Source: Sideroxydans lithotrophicus | GTDB lineage: Bacteria; Pseudomonadota; Gammaproteobacteria; Burkholderiales; Gallionellaceae | Direction: 5' to 3' | NCBI GenBank assembly: GCA_020723185.1 | Contig: DYJI01000003.1 | Span: forward strand, 124,001-188,000 | DNA length: 64,000 nt | Shown: positions 9,290 to 17,878 of the stretch, in pieces | Layout: each line of letters begins with the position of its first letter | Numbering within the stretch: the first letter of the stretch is position 1 | Translations under genes and position numbers: made by a program | Notes under the pieces: model-generated | What the model saw: the letters and a program-made list of their open reading frames with translations, nothing else | Told to the model about the DNA's origin: nothing | Database searches by the model: none

Positions 9290-10054
9290 ATGAGACTGCG
9301 TGTGCTTGGATGTAGTGGCGGGGTCGGTGGCAATTTTCGCACCACATCGCTGCTGCTCGATCATGATGTCCTGATCGATGCCGGTACCGGACTGGGTGAT
9401 CTGAGCCTGGCCGAGATGAGTGTCATCGACCATATATTCATCACGCATTCGCACCTGGATCACATCGCCTGTCTGCCATTGCTGGTCGATAGCGTGGGCT
9501 TCATGCGCGACAAGCCTTTGGTGATCCATGCGACGGCAGAGACCTTGGCGATCCTGCAGGAGCATGTATTCAACTGGGAGATATGGCCTGATTTTGCGGA
9601 GATCCCCAACCTTCACCAGCCCGTGATGCGCTACGAAGAGATCAGGGTAGGCGAAACGGTCGATGTCGGGGGGCGCAAACTGACCCCTCTTCCCGTCAAT
9701 CATGTGGTACCTGCGGTCGGCTTCCGCATCGATAGCGGCCAAGCCAGTCTGGCATTCAGCGGAGATACCACGACTTGTGATGCACTTTGGGACGCGGTGA
9801 ACCGGATACCGAATCTGCGTTATCTGATCGTCGAGACAGCATTCTCCGATGCGGAAAAGGAGTTGGCGGTGTTATCCAAACACCTGTGTCCAAGCATGCT
9901 AGCGGAAGAATTGAAGAAGCTGAAACTGCATCCCGAGATATTCATCACGCACTTGAAGCCGGGTGAGGTCGAGTTGACCATGCGCGAGATCGGCGAGAGG
10001 GTTCAAGCCACGGCCCCCAGGATATTGCAGAACGGACAGACGTTCGAATTTTGA
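9290..10054 (+). CDS. Metallo-beta-lactamase-fold 3',5'-cyclic-nucleotide phosphodiesterase (class II type)
   Basis: 254 residues, cytosolic. The metal site HSHLDH (H53, H55, D57, H58) followed by IACLP resembles the class II cyclic-nucleotide phosphodiesterase signature rather than a generic lactamase fold. Later ligands are visible in FSGDTT and in FITHLKPGE near the C-terminus. It starts 11 bases after an adenylate cyclase and 12 bases before a cyclic-nucleotide-binding protein, which supports cAMP as substrate. The alternative is a general MBL hydrolase such as an RNase Z-like enzyme, less likely in this context. Confidence 0.85.
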   Translation: MRLRVLGCSGGVGGNFRTTSLLLDHDVLIDAGTGLGDLSLAEMSVIDHIFITHSHLDHIACLPLLVDSVGFMRDKPLVIHATAETLAILQEHVFNWEIWPDFAEIPNLHQPVMRYEEIRVGETVDVGGRKLTPLPVNHVVPAVGFRIDSGQASLAFSGDTTTCDALWDAVNRIPNLRYLIVETAFSDAEKELAVLSKHLCPSMLAEELKKLKLHPEIFITHLKPGEVELTMREIGERVQATAPRILQNGQTFEF

Positions 10055-10066
10055 TCGATTGAAGAT

Positions 10067-11143
10067 ATGAACGACATACTGGATATTCGTGTACTCGCCG
10101 CATTGGAGCCCATCTCCAGTTTCAGTCCTGCGCGGTTGCGCGAGCTGCTGGATTATTGCCATGTGGAGAACGTGGCACCGGGAGAGAATCCATTCGAGAG
10201 CCGGCCGCTGAAGGGCCAATCCGTATATCTGCTGCGCGGAGAGATCGAGCTGGACTTTGCGGACGACAACAGGGTGACGATGCGCGCAGACTCCGAGTGG
10301 GCGCGTCATCCGATAGGCAAAAGACAGCCGGAGATCCGCAGTGCCAAAGCTTTGAGCAACGTGATGTTGTTGCGTGTGGACGATGACTTGCTCGATCGCA
10401 TGGTGACCTGGGATCAGTTCGCCAGTCATGACGACATCAAGCCGAGGATAGACAAAGGCGGCACGGATGCGGCTGTAAGAAGGTTGCTCAATTCCGGCAT
10501 GTTCAGTGCCGAGAACCTGAACCATGGGCCGTTCGCCCATCTGCCTCCCGCCAATATCGGGAAGTTGCTCAATCGCGTCGAGGCCATCGCGGTGTGGGAG
10601 AAGGATGTGATCATCCGCGAGGGTGAAGAGGGAGATTACTATTACCTGGTGGAAAGCGGTCGCGCCCAGGTCACACGCCTGGTGGGCGGTGCCAATCTGG
10701 TACTGGCGGAGCTGAAAGCGGGGGATGTGTTCGGCGAAGAGGCGCTGATCTCGGATACCAAACGCAACGCCACGGTGACGATGCGCAGCAACGGTGTGCT
10801 GCTCCGCCTGAAGAAGCAGGACTTCCTCGAGTTGATGCAGGAGCCCCTGCTGCACCGGATCTCCTTCGGGGAGGCCAAAGAAAAAGTGAAGCGGGGTGCC
10901 ATATGGCTGGATGTGCGCCACCCGCCCGAATATCGCTATGACAAATTGCCCGGTGCCATCAATGTGCCACTCAACGACATCCGCAATGCCATCGGCGTGT
11001 TGAGCAAGGTGACGCCGTATATCGCCTATTGCCAGAGCGGCCGCCGCAGTGCCGCCGCGGCTTTCATCCTGGCGCAGGCCGGATATGACGTATATGTGCT
11101 GGAGAACGGCCTCTGGTCGGTGCCCAAGGCACTTCAGCAGTAA
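10067..11143 (+). CDS. Cyclic-nucleotide-binding protein with C-terminal rhodanese domain
   Basis: 358 residues. An N-terminal degenerate cNMP-like beta-barrel (about 15-120) is followed by a canonical cNMP-binding domain (about 165-265) whose phosphate-binding cassette FGEEALISDTKRNATV is intact. A rhodanese domain follows (about 275-355), with LDVRHPPEY and active-site Cys in CQSGRRSA. It has no DNA-binding domain, so it is not a CRP-type regulator; it would act by protein contact or sulfur chemistry. Its place directly after a cyclase and a phosphodiesterase suggests it is a cAMP effector passing the signal to the ATPase that follows 11 bases later. Confidence 0.9.
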   Translation: MNDILDIRVLAALEPISSFSPARLRELLDYCHVENVAPGENPFESRPLKGQSVYLLRGEIELDFADDNRVTMRADSEWARHPIGKRQPEIRSAKALSNVMLLRVDDDLLDRMVTWDQFASHDDIKPRIDKGGTDAAVRRLLNSGMFSAENLNHGPFAHLPPANIGKLLNRVEAIAVWEKDVIIREGEEGDYYYLVESGRAQVTRLVGGANLVLAELKAGDVFGEEALISDTKRNATVTMRSNGVLLRLKKQDFLELMQEPLLHRISFGEAKEKVKRGAIWLDVRHPPEYRYDKLPGAINVPLNDIRNAIGVLSKVTPYIAYCQSGRRSAAAAFILAQAGYDVYVLENGLWSVPKALQQ

Positions 11144-11154
11144 GGGGAGAGAAG

Positions 11155-13551
11155 ATGAATAGTCCTGTGCAAGGCAATCCGAATGAAATGAGCGTGCGCC
11201 TTGAGTTCACCAAGAACCTCAACCACGTCACCAACAAGATCCATGCGACCAGCAACATCGACGAGATCATGCTCGATGTCAGCAAGGATATCTGCGCACT
11301 GTTCAATGCGGATCGTCTGACCATCTATGTCGTCGGCGATGACAAGGCTTCGCTGGTTTCCAAAGTCAAAACGGGTCTGAACTCTTTCAAGGACCTGAAA
11401 CTGCCCATCGCAGAGCAAAGCATCGCGGGCTTCAGCGCCGTACACAAGAAGTTGCTCAACATCAAGGATGTGTATGACCAGCAGGAGCTGGCGGCACATA
11501 GCCCGACCCTGCGTTTCCTGCAGGATGTGGACAAACGCACCGGTTATCGCACCAAGCACATGCTGGTCGCTCCCATCGTGGACGAAGGTGGTGAACTGGT
11601 CGGTGTGATGCAGGTCATCAACAACAAGGCAGGATTGCCGTTCCCGGCCATGGTCGAGGAAGGCGTGAAGGAACTGGCGCAGACCCTGGCCGTCGCTTTG
11701 CGCCAGCGTCAACAACAGAGCGGGGCCATCAAGACCAAGTACGACTATCTGGTAGCCGATGCCGTCATGTCTGCCGCGGAATTTGAACTGGCCACGCGTA
11801 CCGCGCGCCGCAAAGGCGTGGACGTCGAGAACGTGCTGATCGACGAGTTCCAGATCAAGCTGGACGCGCTGGGCAATGCACTGTCAAAATTCTTCGGAGT
11901 GCCGTACGAGCCGTTCCAGGCGGACCGGGTCAAACCCAGCGAGCTGCTGCGCAACCTGCGCCGGGAATACGTGGAGAGCAGCCACTGGGTCCCCATAGAC
12001 GACACCCCCGAAGGGCTGGTCATCCTGACGACCGATCCAGAGCGGATCCAGGCTTCCCGCGTCGTCAACAACATCTTCCCCAAGAACCGCCTGATCTACA
12101 AAGTCTGTTCCCAGCGCGAATTCAAGATGACGCTGGATCACTTCTACGGCGGAGGAAGTACGGCCGGAGAGGGCACGGGTGTCTTCGGTGCCATGGACGA
12201 TTCATCGGTCGACGACCTGCTCACGTCGCTGGGCGGCGAAGACGACGAAGAGGTGAGTGGTGTCAATCAGGACGACCTGAATGCTGCCGCCGATAACGAG
12301 CTGGTCAAGCTGGTCAACAAGATCATCGTCGATGCCTACAAGATGGGCGCATCCGACATCCACATCGAGCCCGGTCCTGGCAAGATGAAGACGCAGATCC
12401 GCGTGCGCAAGGACGGTTCACTGTTGAACTACATCGAGATCCCGTCCACCTACCGCAATGCACTGGTCACCCGCCTCAAGATCATGTGCGACCTCGACAT
12501 CTCCGAGAAGCGCAGGCCGCAGGACGGCAAGATCAAGTTCAAGAAATTCGGTCCGCTGGATATCGAATTGCGTGTGGCGACCATTCCCTCTCAGGGCGGT
12601 GTGGAAGACGTTGTGATGCGTATCCTTGCATCGGGTGAACCGATCCCGCTGGACAAGATGGGCTTCTCCGACCGCAATCTGGACCTCATCAAGAAGACGG
12701 TGTCCAAGCCCTATGGCCTGTTCTTCGTGTGCGGCCCGACCGGTTCCGGTAAGACGACCACGCTGCACTCCATCCTCAAGCACATCAACACGCCCGACAC
12801 CAAGATATGGACGGCGGAAGATCCGGTCGAGATCACCCAGAAAGGTCTGCGCCAGGTGCAGATCAACAAGAAGGCCGGACTGGATTTCGCCACCGTCATG
12901 CGCGCTTTCCTGCGTGCCGACCCGGATGTGATCATGGTCGGCGAAATGCGCGACAAGGAGACGGTGTCCACCGGTATCGAGGCTTCGCTCACCGGTCACC
13001 TGGTGTTCGCCACCCTGCACACCAACAGTGCTCCGGAATCCATCATCCGCTTGCTGGATATGGGCATGGACCCGTTCAACTTCGCCGATGCGCTGCTGGG
13101 CATCCTGGCGCAACGTCTGGCGAAACGCCTGTGCAAGCATTGCAAGAAGCCGCATGTCGCGACCCAGGAAGACATCAAGTCCCTGCTGACCGAGTATGCG
13201 GAAGAGTTGCGAAGCACGGAGACATGGAAGAAGGATGCCGCCGCTGCAAGCAAGGCCTTGTACGCAGAGTGGCTGAAACTGTTCGGGGACGACAAGGGGC
13301 AGATCACGTTGTATGAGAAGGTCGGCTGCGAGAAATGCTCCAACACCGGCTATGCCGGCCGCGTCGGTCTGCATGAACTGCTGATCGGTACCGACCCGGT
13401 GAAGAAAGCCATCCAGGAACACGCGCGGGTCGCCGAGTTGTTCGCCATCGCGCTGGAAGAAGGGATGCGCACCTTGAAGCAGGATGGTATCGAGAAAGTG
13501 CTGCAAGGCATCACCGACATCCATCAGGTCCGGGCCGTCTGTATCAAGTAG
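11155..13551 (+). CDS. GAF-domain GspE/PilB-family secretion or pilus ATPase
   Basis: 798 residues. An N-terminal GAF domain (about 15-180) precedes a GspE/MshE-like N-domain (about 195-330) and a full AAA-type motor. Visible are Walker A GPTGSGKT (K533), the Asp box TAEDPVEI, Walker B DVIMVGEMRD, the His box GHLVFATLHTN, and a four-Cys zinc site (CKHCKK and CEKCSNTGYAGR). The GAF fusion is unusual for PilB/GspE. No other pilus assembly gene is in the window except the pilin at 15422, so the motor may work with assembly genes elsewhere, or may be a signal-responsive regulator. It lies between the cNMP-binding and HD-GYP genes. Confidence 0.9.
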   Translation: MNSPVQGNPNEMSVRLEFTKNLNHVTNKIHATSNIDEIMLDVSKDICALFNADRLTIYVVGDDKASLVSKVKTGLNSFKDLKLPIAEQSIAGFSAVHKKLLNIKDVYDQQELAAHSPTLRFLQDVDKRTGYRTKHMLVAPIVDEGGELVGVMQVINNKAGLPFPAMVEEGVKELAQTLAVALRQRQQQSGAIKTKYDYLVADAVMSAAEFELATRTARRKGVDVENVLIDEFQIKLDALGNALSKFFGVPYEPFQADRVKPSELLRNLRREYVESSHWVPIDDTPEGLVILTTDPERIQASRVVNNIFPKNRLIYKVCSQREFKMTLDHFYGGGSTAGEGTGVFGAMDDSSVDDLLTSLGGEDDEEVSGVNQDDLNAAADNELVKLVNKIIVDAYKMGASDIHIEPGPGKMKTQIRVRKDGSLLNYIEIPSTYRNALVTRLKIMCDLDISEKRRPQDGKIKFKKFGPLDIELRVATIPSQGGVEDVVMRILASGEPIPLDKMGFSDRNLDLIKKTVSKPYGLFFVCGPTGSGKTTTLHSILKHINTPDTKIWTAEDPVEITQKGLRQVQINKKAGLDFATVMRAFLRADPDVIMVGEMRDKETVSTGIEASLTGHLVFATLHTNSAPESIIRLLDMGMDPFNFADALLGILAQRLAKRLCKHCKKPHVATQEDIKSLLTEYAEELRSTETWKKDAAAASKALYAEWLKLFGDDKGQITLYEKVGCEKCSNTGYAGRVGLHELLIGTDPVKKAIQEHARVAELFAIALEEGMRTLKQDGIEKVLQGITDIHQVRAVCIK

Positions 13552-13616
13552 AAGCTGATTCCCGGTCGGCTGGGGGGCGCTTGTTCCGGTTCGCCGACCA
13601 GGCATGAAAGGTTAAA

Positions 13617-15251
13617 GTGGACACGACCAAGGTCAAAGCCTACATGGCGCAGGAGCAGGCGCAACGCACCATGCTGGAGAGCCTGCTCAATCGCCTGAAC
13701 GACCTCAACGCGATCGGCGCGTCTCTCTCCAGTGAGCGCAACATCGACAAGCTGCTGGAGAGCATCCTGAGCGCCGCGATGAAGATCACCAATGCCGATG
13801 CGGGCACGCTGTATCTGCTCGATGCAGAGAATCAGACGCTGACTTTCGAGATACTGCGCAACCGTTCCCTTGGCATCAGCATGGGCGGAACATCCGGCGA
13901 ATCCATCCCTTTCTACCCCATCCACATGATCGGCAAGGATGGGGCGCCCAACCATGCCATGGTGGTCAGTCATGCCGCCTTGAGCGGGGAGACGGTCAAT
14001 ATCCCGGACGCGTATATCGCCGAGGGCTTCGACTTTTCCGGCACCAAGCATTTCGACGCCAAGACCGGCTATCGCTCCCGCTCCTTCCTGGCCGTGCCGA
14101 TGCGTGACCACGAGCACGAAGTGATCGGCGTGCTGCAGCTCATCAATGCATTGGACGACAAGGGAGGCGTGCAGCAATTCTCCCTGGACGACCAGAAGCT
14201 GCTCGAATCGCTCGCTTCGCAAGCCGCCATCGCGATCAGCAATCGCAGACTGATCCTGCAGATGGAAGAACTGTTCGAATCCTTCATCAAGCTCATCAAC
14301 ACCGCGATCGACGATAAATCCCCCTACACCGGCGGACACTGTGCCCGTGTGCCGGCGCTGACCATGATGCTGGCCGAGGCAGCCAGCCGCAGCGACAGGG
14401 GCGGGCTGAAGGAATTCAAACTGACCGACCAGGACAGGTATGAGCTCAAGATGGCCGGCCTGTTGCACGACTGTGGCAAGATCACCACACCCGTTCATGT
14501 GGTGGACAAGGCGACCAAGCTGCACACCCTGTTCGACCGCATACAGCTGATCGACACGCGTTTCGAGGTACTCAAGCGCGATGCCGAGATCGCGATGCTG
14601 CGCGGTGAACTGGGCAAGGAGGGATATCAAGCCCGCCTGAATCAACTGGAGGATGACCGGGCGTTCCTGCGCCGCACCAACATAGGCGGCGAGAAGATGT
14701 CGGATGCGGACATCGAGAGGGTGCGCGCGATCGCGTCATATCGCTGGCGAGATGTGGACGGCACGATGCGCGATTTCCTGTCGGCAGACGAGACCGAGAA
14801 CCTGACTATCCGCGCCGGTACACTCACTGCCGAGGAGCGCGAGATCATCAACCACCACATCGTGGTGACCATCAAGATGCTCGAATCGCTGCCCTGGCCC
14901 AAGCACCTCAAGCGCGTGCCCGAATATGCCGGCGGCCATCACGAACGCATGGACGGCAAGGGCTATCCGAAAGGGTTGACCCGAGAGCAGATGTCCATCC
15001 AGGCGAGGTTGATGGGCATCGCGGACATCTTCGAGGCGCTCACCGCCAAGGATCGTCCTTACAAGCCCGGCAAGACGCTGACCGAATCGCTGAACATCCT
15101 CGGCAACTTCAAAATCAACGGCCATATCGACCCCGAACTGTTCGATGCCTTCATCCGGGAGAAGGTCTATCTCGAATACGCGCGCCAGTTCCTTGCGCCG
15201 GAACAGATCGATGTTGTGGACGAAGCAAGAATCCCCGGCTATCAGGCATAA
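13617..15251 (+). CDS. GAF-HD-GYP protein, predicted c-di-GMP phosphodiesterase
   Basis: 544 residues, GTG start at 13617 with AAAGG upstream. An N-terminal coiled segment and GAF domain (about 20-205) are followed by an HD-GYP domain (about 225-525). The catalytic HD is H284-D285 in LLHDCGK, and HHERMDGKGYP carries G449-Y450-P451, so the c-di-GMP-specific signature is complete. About 95 extra, charged, helical residues lie between the HD motif and the LTAEERE helix, where most HD-GYP proteins have a short link. It closes the kinase/cAMP/ATPase cluster, 65 bases after the ATPase. Its GAF domain may bind a small molecule. Confidence 0.92.
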   Translation: MDTTKVKAYMAQEQAQRTMLESLLNRLNDLNAIGASLSSERNIDKLLESILSAAMKITNADAGTLYLLDAENQTLTFEILRNRSLGISMGGTSGESIPFYPIHMIGKDGAPNHAMVVSHAALSGETVNIPDAYIAEGFDFSGTKHFDAKTGYRSRSFLAVPMRDHEHEVIGVLQLINALDDKGGVQQFSLDDQKLLESLASQAAIAISNRRLILQMEELFESFIKLINTAIDDKSPYTGGHCARVPALTMMLAEAASRSDRGGLKEFKLTDQDRYELKMAGLLHDCGKITTPVHVVDKATKLHTLFDRIQLIDTRFEVLKRDAEIAMLRGELGKEGYQARLNQLEDDRAFLRRTNIGGEKMSDADIERVRAIASYRWRDVDGTMRDFLSADETENLTIRAGTLTAEEREIINHHIVVTIKMLESLPWPKHLKRVPEYAGGHHERMDGKGYPKGLTREQMSIQARLMGIADIFEALTAKDRPYKPGKTLTESLNILGNFKINGHIDPELFDAFIREKVYLEYARQFLAPEQIDVVDEARIPGYQA

Positions 15252-15338
15252 CTGACAAAAAACGTCACATCCCGGATGAATTGGGGCAGTTTTTATCGGT
15301 CCGGCCCTGTGAAAGCCATCCGATTCAGCATTTGACGA

Positions 15339-15354
15339 TGGCACGCAACCTGCT
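15339..15354 (+). promoter_or_regulatory. Sigma54 (RpoN) promoter of the pilin gene
   Basis: TGGCAC-N5-CTGCT: the -24 element TGGCAC (15339-15344) and -12 element CTGCT (15350-15354) with exact GG-to-GC spacing. Transcription would start near 15365, giving a leader of about 57 bases with a short hairpin (GCACAC/GTGTGC) and a strong AAGGAG Shine-Dalgarno. RpoN promoters are established for type IV pilins in other proteobacteria. No activator gene is nearby. Confidence 0.8.
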
Positions 15355-15421
15355 ACTATGCGTTTGCACACCCCGTGTGTGCCCGCAAGGGCAACTTCCT
15401 AACCCGCTAAGGAGATAAACA

Positions 15422-15874
15422 ATGAAGCAAGTTCAAAAAGGTTTCACCCTGATCGAACTGATGATCGTGGTCGCGATCATCGGTATTCTGGCTGCTGTGG
15501 CGATCCCGTCCTATCAAGACTATGTCACAAAGGCTAAATTCTCGAAGATCGCTACGACAACTGCTTCGGTAAAGACAGCCTTGGCAATGTATGCACAGGA
15601 CAATGGTTTGACTACATTCACCGGTGCCTTCACCGCTGCGGATAGCTGGACCTCCTTGGGCTTGAGCGGTGCACCTACGACCTCGGCTGAAGTGTCGGCC
15701 ATCAGTGTCAGTGTGGACGGTGTCATTGAGGCTACTGTTGCCCCCGGCGTGATAGGATCTGGATCGTGTGGTTATGTCCGCTGGACACCGACGATGGGCA
15801 GCACGAACATCGTTTGGACTGTTACGACCAATTGTGCTGCTCCCGCCCCTGCACTTGTTGCCAAATGGAAGTGA
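15422..15874 (+). CDS. pilA: Type IV major pilin
   Basis: 150 residues. A 7-residue leader ends in Gly, then the mature N-terminus [14 protein letters not shown] with Glu5, the classic type IVa prepilin cleavage and assembly motif; mature length is 143. The C-terminal part has two cysteines (SCGY and TNCA) that would close the D-region disulfide loop. Strong AAGGAG ribosome site 8 bases before the ATG. It has its own RpoN promoter and intrinsic terminator, so it is a single-gene unit between the signalling cluster and a GT-C-like membrane protein. Composition is Thr/Ala/Ser-rich, compatible with O-glycosylation. Confidence 0.93.
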   Translation: MKQVQKGFTLIELMIVVAIIGILAAVAIPSYQDYVTKAKFSKIATTTASVKTALAMYAQDNGLTTFTGAFTAADSWTSLGLSGAPTTSAEVSAISVSVDGVIEATVAPGVIGSGSCGYVRWTPTMGSTNIVWTVTTNCAAPAPALVAKWK

Positions 15875-15903
15875 TAGCAGCAGTTTGCCTGTAGTCGGCT
15901 GAT

Positions 15904-15939
15904 GCAAAAGTCCCCTTGATTGGGGACTTTTGCTTTTTT
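15904..15939 (+). terminator. Intrinsic terminator of the pilin gene
   Basis: A perfect 12-base-pair stem, GCAAAAGTCCCC (15904-15915) with GGGGACTTTTGC (15922-15933), six-base loop and T6 tail. It also rules out the upstream TTG start of the following gene, which would lie in the loop. Confidence 0.95.
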
Positions 15940-15963
15940 GGATTTGCTTTGGGTAAAGTCAAG

Positions 15964-17580
15964 ATGGGGATGCAGCTATTCTTTGCGGGCGACAGGCCTC
16001 GTGCGTTCATACTTCTGTTGCTGACAGCGATAGTCTATGTCCCATTTTTGAACAATCCGCTGGTGTTCGATGACGTCTCATTTTTTGATCGCGCCATCTC
16101 GTTTTATGCAAACGCCCATTTTGATTTCAACCTGCGCTGGTTCCCCTATACAACGATGGGGGTCACCTGGGTCTTTGCCGGTGACACTCCTTGGGTATAT
16201 CGGATCCAGAATCTGCTTCTTCATGGGGCCAATGTCCTGCTCATCTTGCTGTTGCTGCGCTTATGGATAGGTCTATTTGTTACTGAACCGATCCTGTTGA
16301 AAAAATGCATGGTCGGTGCATGGGTCGGGGCTCTGGTATTCGCCAGTCACCCGCTGGCTGTATATGGCACGGGGTATCTGGTGCAACGCAGCATTCTCAT
16401 GGCAACGTTCTTTATGCTGGTGATGCAGATCGCCTATCTGAAAGGATTGCTGGAGGGGAGTCGGCGCATGATGGTTATTGCCGTGGCAGGCTATTTTGTA
16501 ACTGTATTCAGCAAAGAACATGCCTTGCTGGCACCAGCGATCTTGCTCCCGCTCACTTGGATATTGAGAACGCGCATCATGATTTCACGTGGTGCTTTGA
16601 CTTCGGTATGGGGAGCCATGATCCTGATTGGGGCCATCGTGGTGATGAAGAGCGTTGGGATATTGGGCGAACCTTATGAGTTTCAGGCTGCGCAATTACT
16701 CAGTTTGCAGGGCGCTCCACAGGACGCTTTCAGTCTGCATGTCCTTAGTCTGCTGACTCAAGCCAAATTGTTTTTCAAATACTGCGCCTTGATGTTATTT
16801 CCCAACCCTGCCTGGATGTCGATAGATATGCGAGAGAGTTTCTTTGTGAGTTACACAGAATTCTCTGCCTGGCTGGGCTTGCTTGCCTATGTGGGTTACG
16901 GAGGGGGGGCTTTGGCTTTGTTGTTGAAGCAAGGGCGATTGGCGCTGTTGGGATTGGCGATGCTGTATCCATGGATGTTGTTCCCGATCGAATTCACGGC
17001 TATAAGGACGCAAGAGATATTTGTTCTGTATCGAGCCTACTTGTGGCTGCCCGGATTCATGCTGCTATGGGTGTTGCTTGTGTCGCTATTGCCGACAGTC
17101 AGATTATTCTGGCTGAGCGCTATGGTTTTTCTCGCGCATTTGCCGTTTTCCTGGAATAGATTGTGGGTGATGTCTGATAACTATCGTTTGTGGGATGATG
17201 CGGTTCAATTGCTGCATGGTGAGGATAAGGTCGGAGCTCAGCGCATATATTATGGCCGTGCGTTTGCATCCGGTGAAAAGCAGGATTATGAGAAAGCGAT
17301 AGCAGACTTCAGGAAGTCGCTCGGTTTTGACCCGAGTAACGACAAGGTTCATATGATGCTGGCGAAATCCCTTTATCAGTCAGGAAGATACCGTGAGGCG
17401 GCTGATGAGCTAACACGCATGATCGAGCTGAATCGGAATGATGGTGAGGCCTTCTTCAGGAGGTCTGTGTCATATAAGGCGCTGGGTGATACCGTAGCAG
17501 CGTCACAGGATCTGCAGCGAAGTTGCGAGCTTGGCTACACTTTTTCCTGTGCCGCGATAAATCTTTCCAAGTCAAGATGA
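15964..17580 (+). CDS. GT-C-like multi-pass membrane protein with C-terminal TPRs (candidate pilin glycosyltransferase)
   Basis: 538 residues from ATG 15964 (15970 is an alternative; upstream codons fall in the terminator). About ten membrane helices cover residues 10-410. The first extracytoplasmic loop has the Asp pair FDDVSFF after an NPLVFDD turn, and RIQNLLLHGANVLLIL follows, a layout typical of GT-C enzymes of the TMTC/PMT type. Residues about 430-535 form TPR repeats. Its position right after the pilin suggests pilin glycosylation, as with TfpW-type enzymes, but that is inference. Two hand-counted 60-base lines are 48% GC, against over 60% in nearby flagellar genes, which suggests acquisition by transfer. 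Confidence 0.6.
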   Translation: MGMQLFFAGDRPRAFILLLLTAIVYVPFLNNPLVFDDVSFFDRAISFYANAHFDFNLRWFPYTTMGVTWVFAGDTPWVYRIQNLLLHGANVLLILLLLRLWIGLFVTEPILLKKCMVGAWVGALVFASHPLAVYGTGYLVQRSILMATFFMLVMQIAYLKGLLEGSRRMMVIAVAGYFVTVFSKEHALLAPAILLPLTWILRTRIMISRGALTSVWGAMILIGAIVVMKSVGILGEPYEFQAAQLLSLQGAPQDAFSLHVLSLLTQAKLFFKYCALMLFPNPAWMSIDMRESFFVSYTEFSAWLGLLAYVGYGGGALALLLKQGRLALLGLAMLYPWMLFPIEFTAIRTQEIFVLYRAYLWLPGFMLLWVLLVSLLPTVRLFWLSAMVFLAHLPFSWNRLWVMSDNYRLWDDAVQLLHGEDKVGAQRIYYGRAFASGEKQDYEKAIADFRKSLGFDPSNDKVHMMLAKSLYQSGRYREAADELTRMIELNRNDGEAFFRRSVSYKALGDTVAASQDLQRSCELGYTFSCAAINLSKSR

Positions 17581-17878
17581 CGCGCCGTGAACTGGATAGG
17601 GGGCGATATCTTCCGCTATTCAGTGATTTGATGTGAGAAGGTTGATTCTATAATGCATCCCATAGGCTAGCGTCTGTGAGTTGTTGACTCACCTCATGGG
17701 TGCACTCATGTCAGCTTGTTCATTGCTGGGTCATCCAGTTAGATAAAGGCAACCCCCAATCCTTGTAGGAACTCTTCCTACCGAAAAATCGGAAAACCTC
17801 CGATTTTCTTACACCCGTGGTCCCCGCAAAATGCAACCGTCGAATCAAGACAACAATGATTTTTGCGAGGGGACGGCT
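17581..17878 (+). promoter_or_regulatory. Leader/promoter region of flhDC with three hairpins
   Basis: This 298-base gap holds no gene. It has a perfect -10 TATAAT at 17649-17654 (best -35 candidates TTTGAT 17627-17632 or TTGATG 17628-17633, both weak). Three perfect hairpins follow: GTGAGT/ACTCAC (17676-17692), GTAGGAA/TTCCTAC (17765-17781), and AAAATCGGA/TCCGATTTT (17785-17807) followed by CTT. The last resembles an intrinsic terminator with a weak U tract. The middle dyad TAGGAACTCTTCCTA also resembles LuxR/RcsB-family binding sites. Control of the flagellar master regulator probably acts here. Confidence 0.55.
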
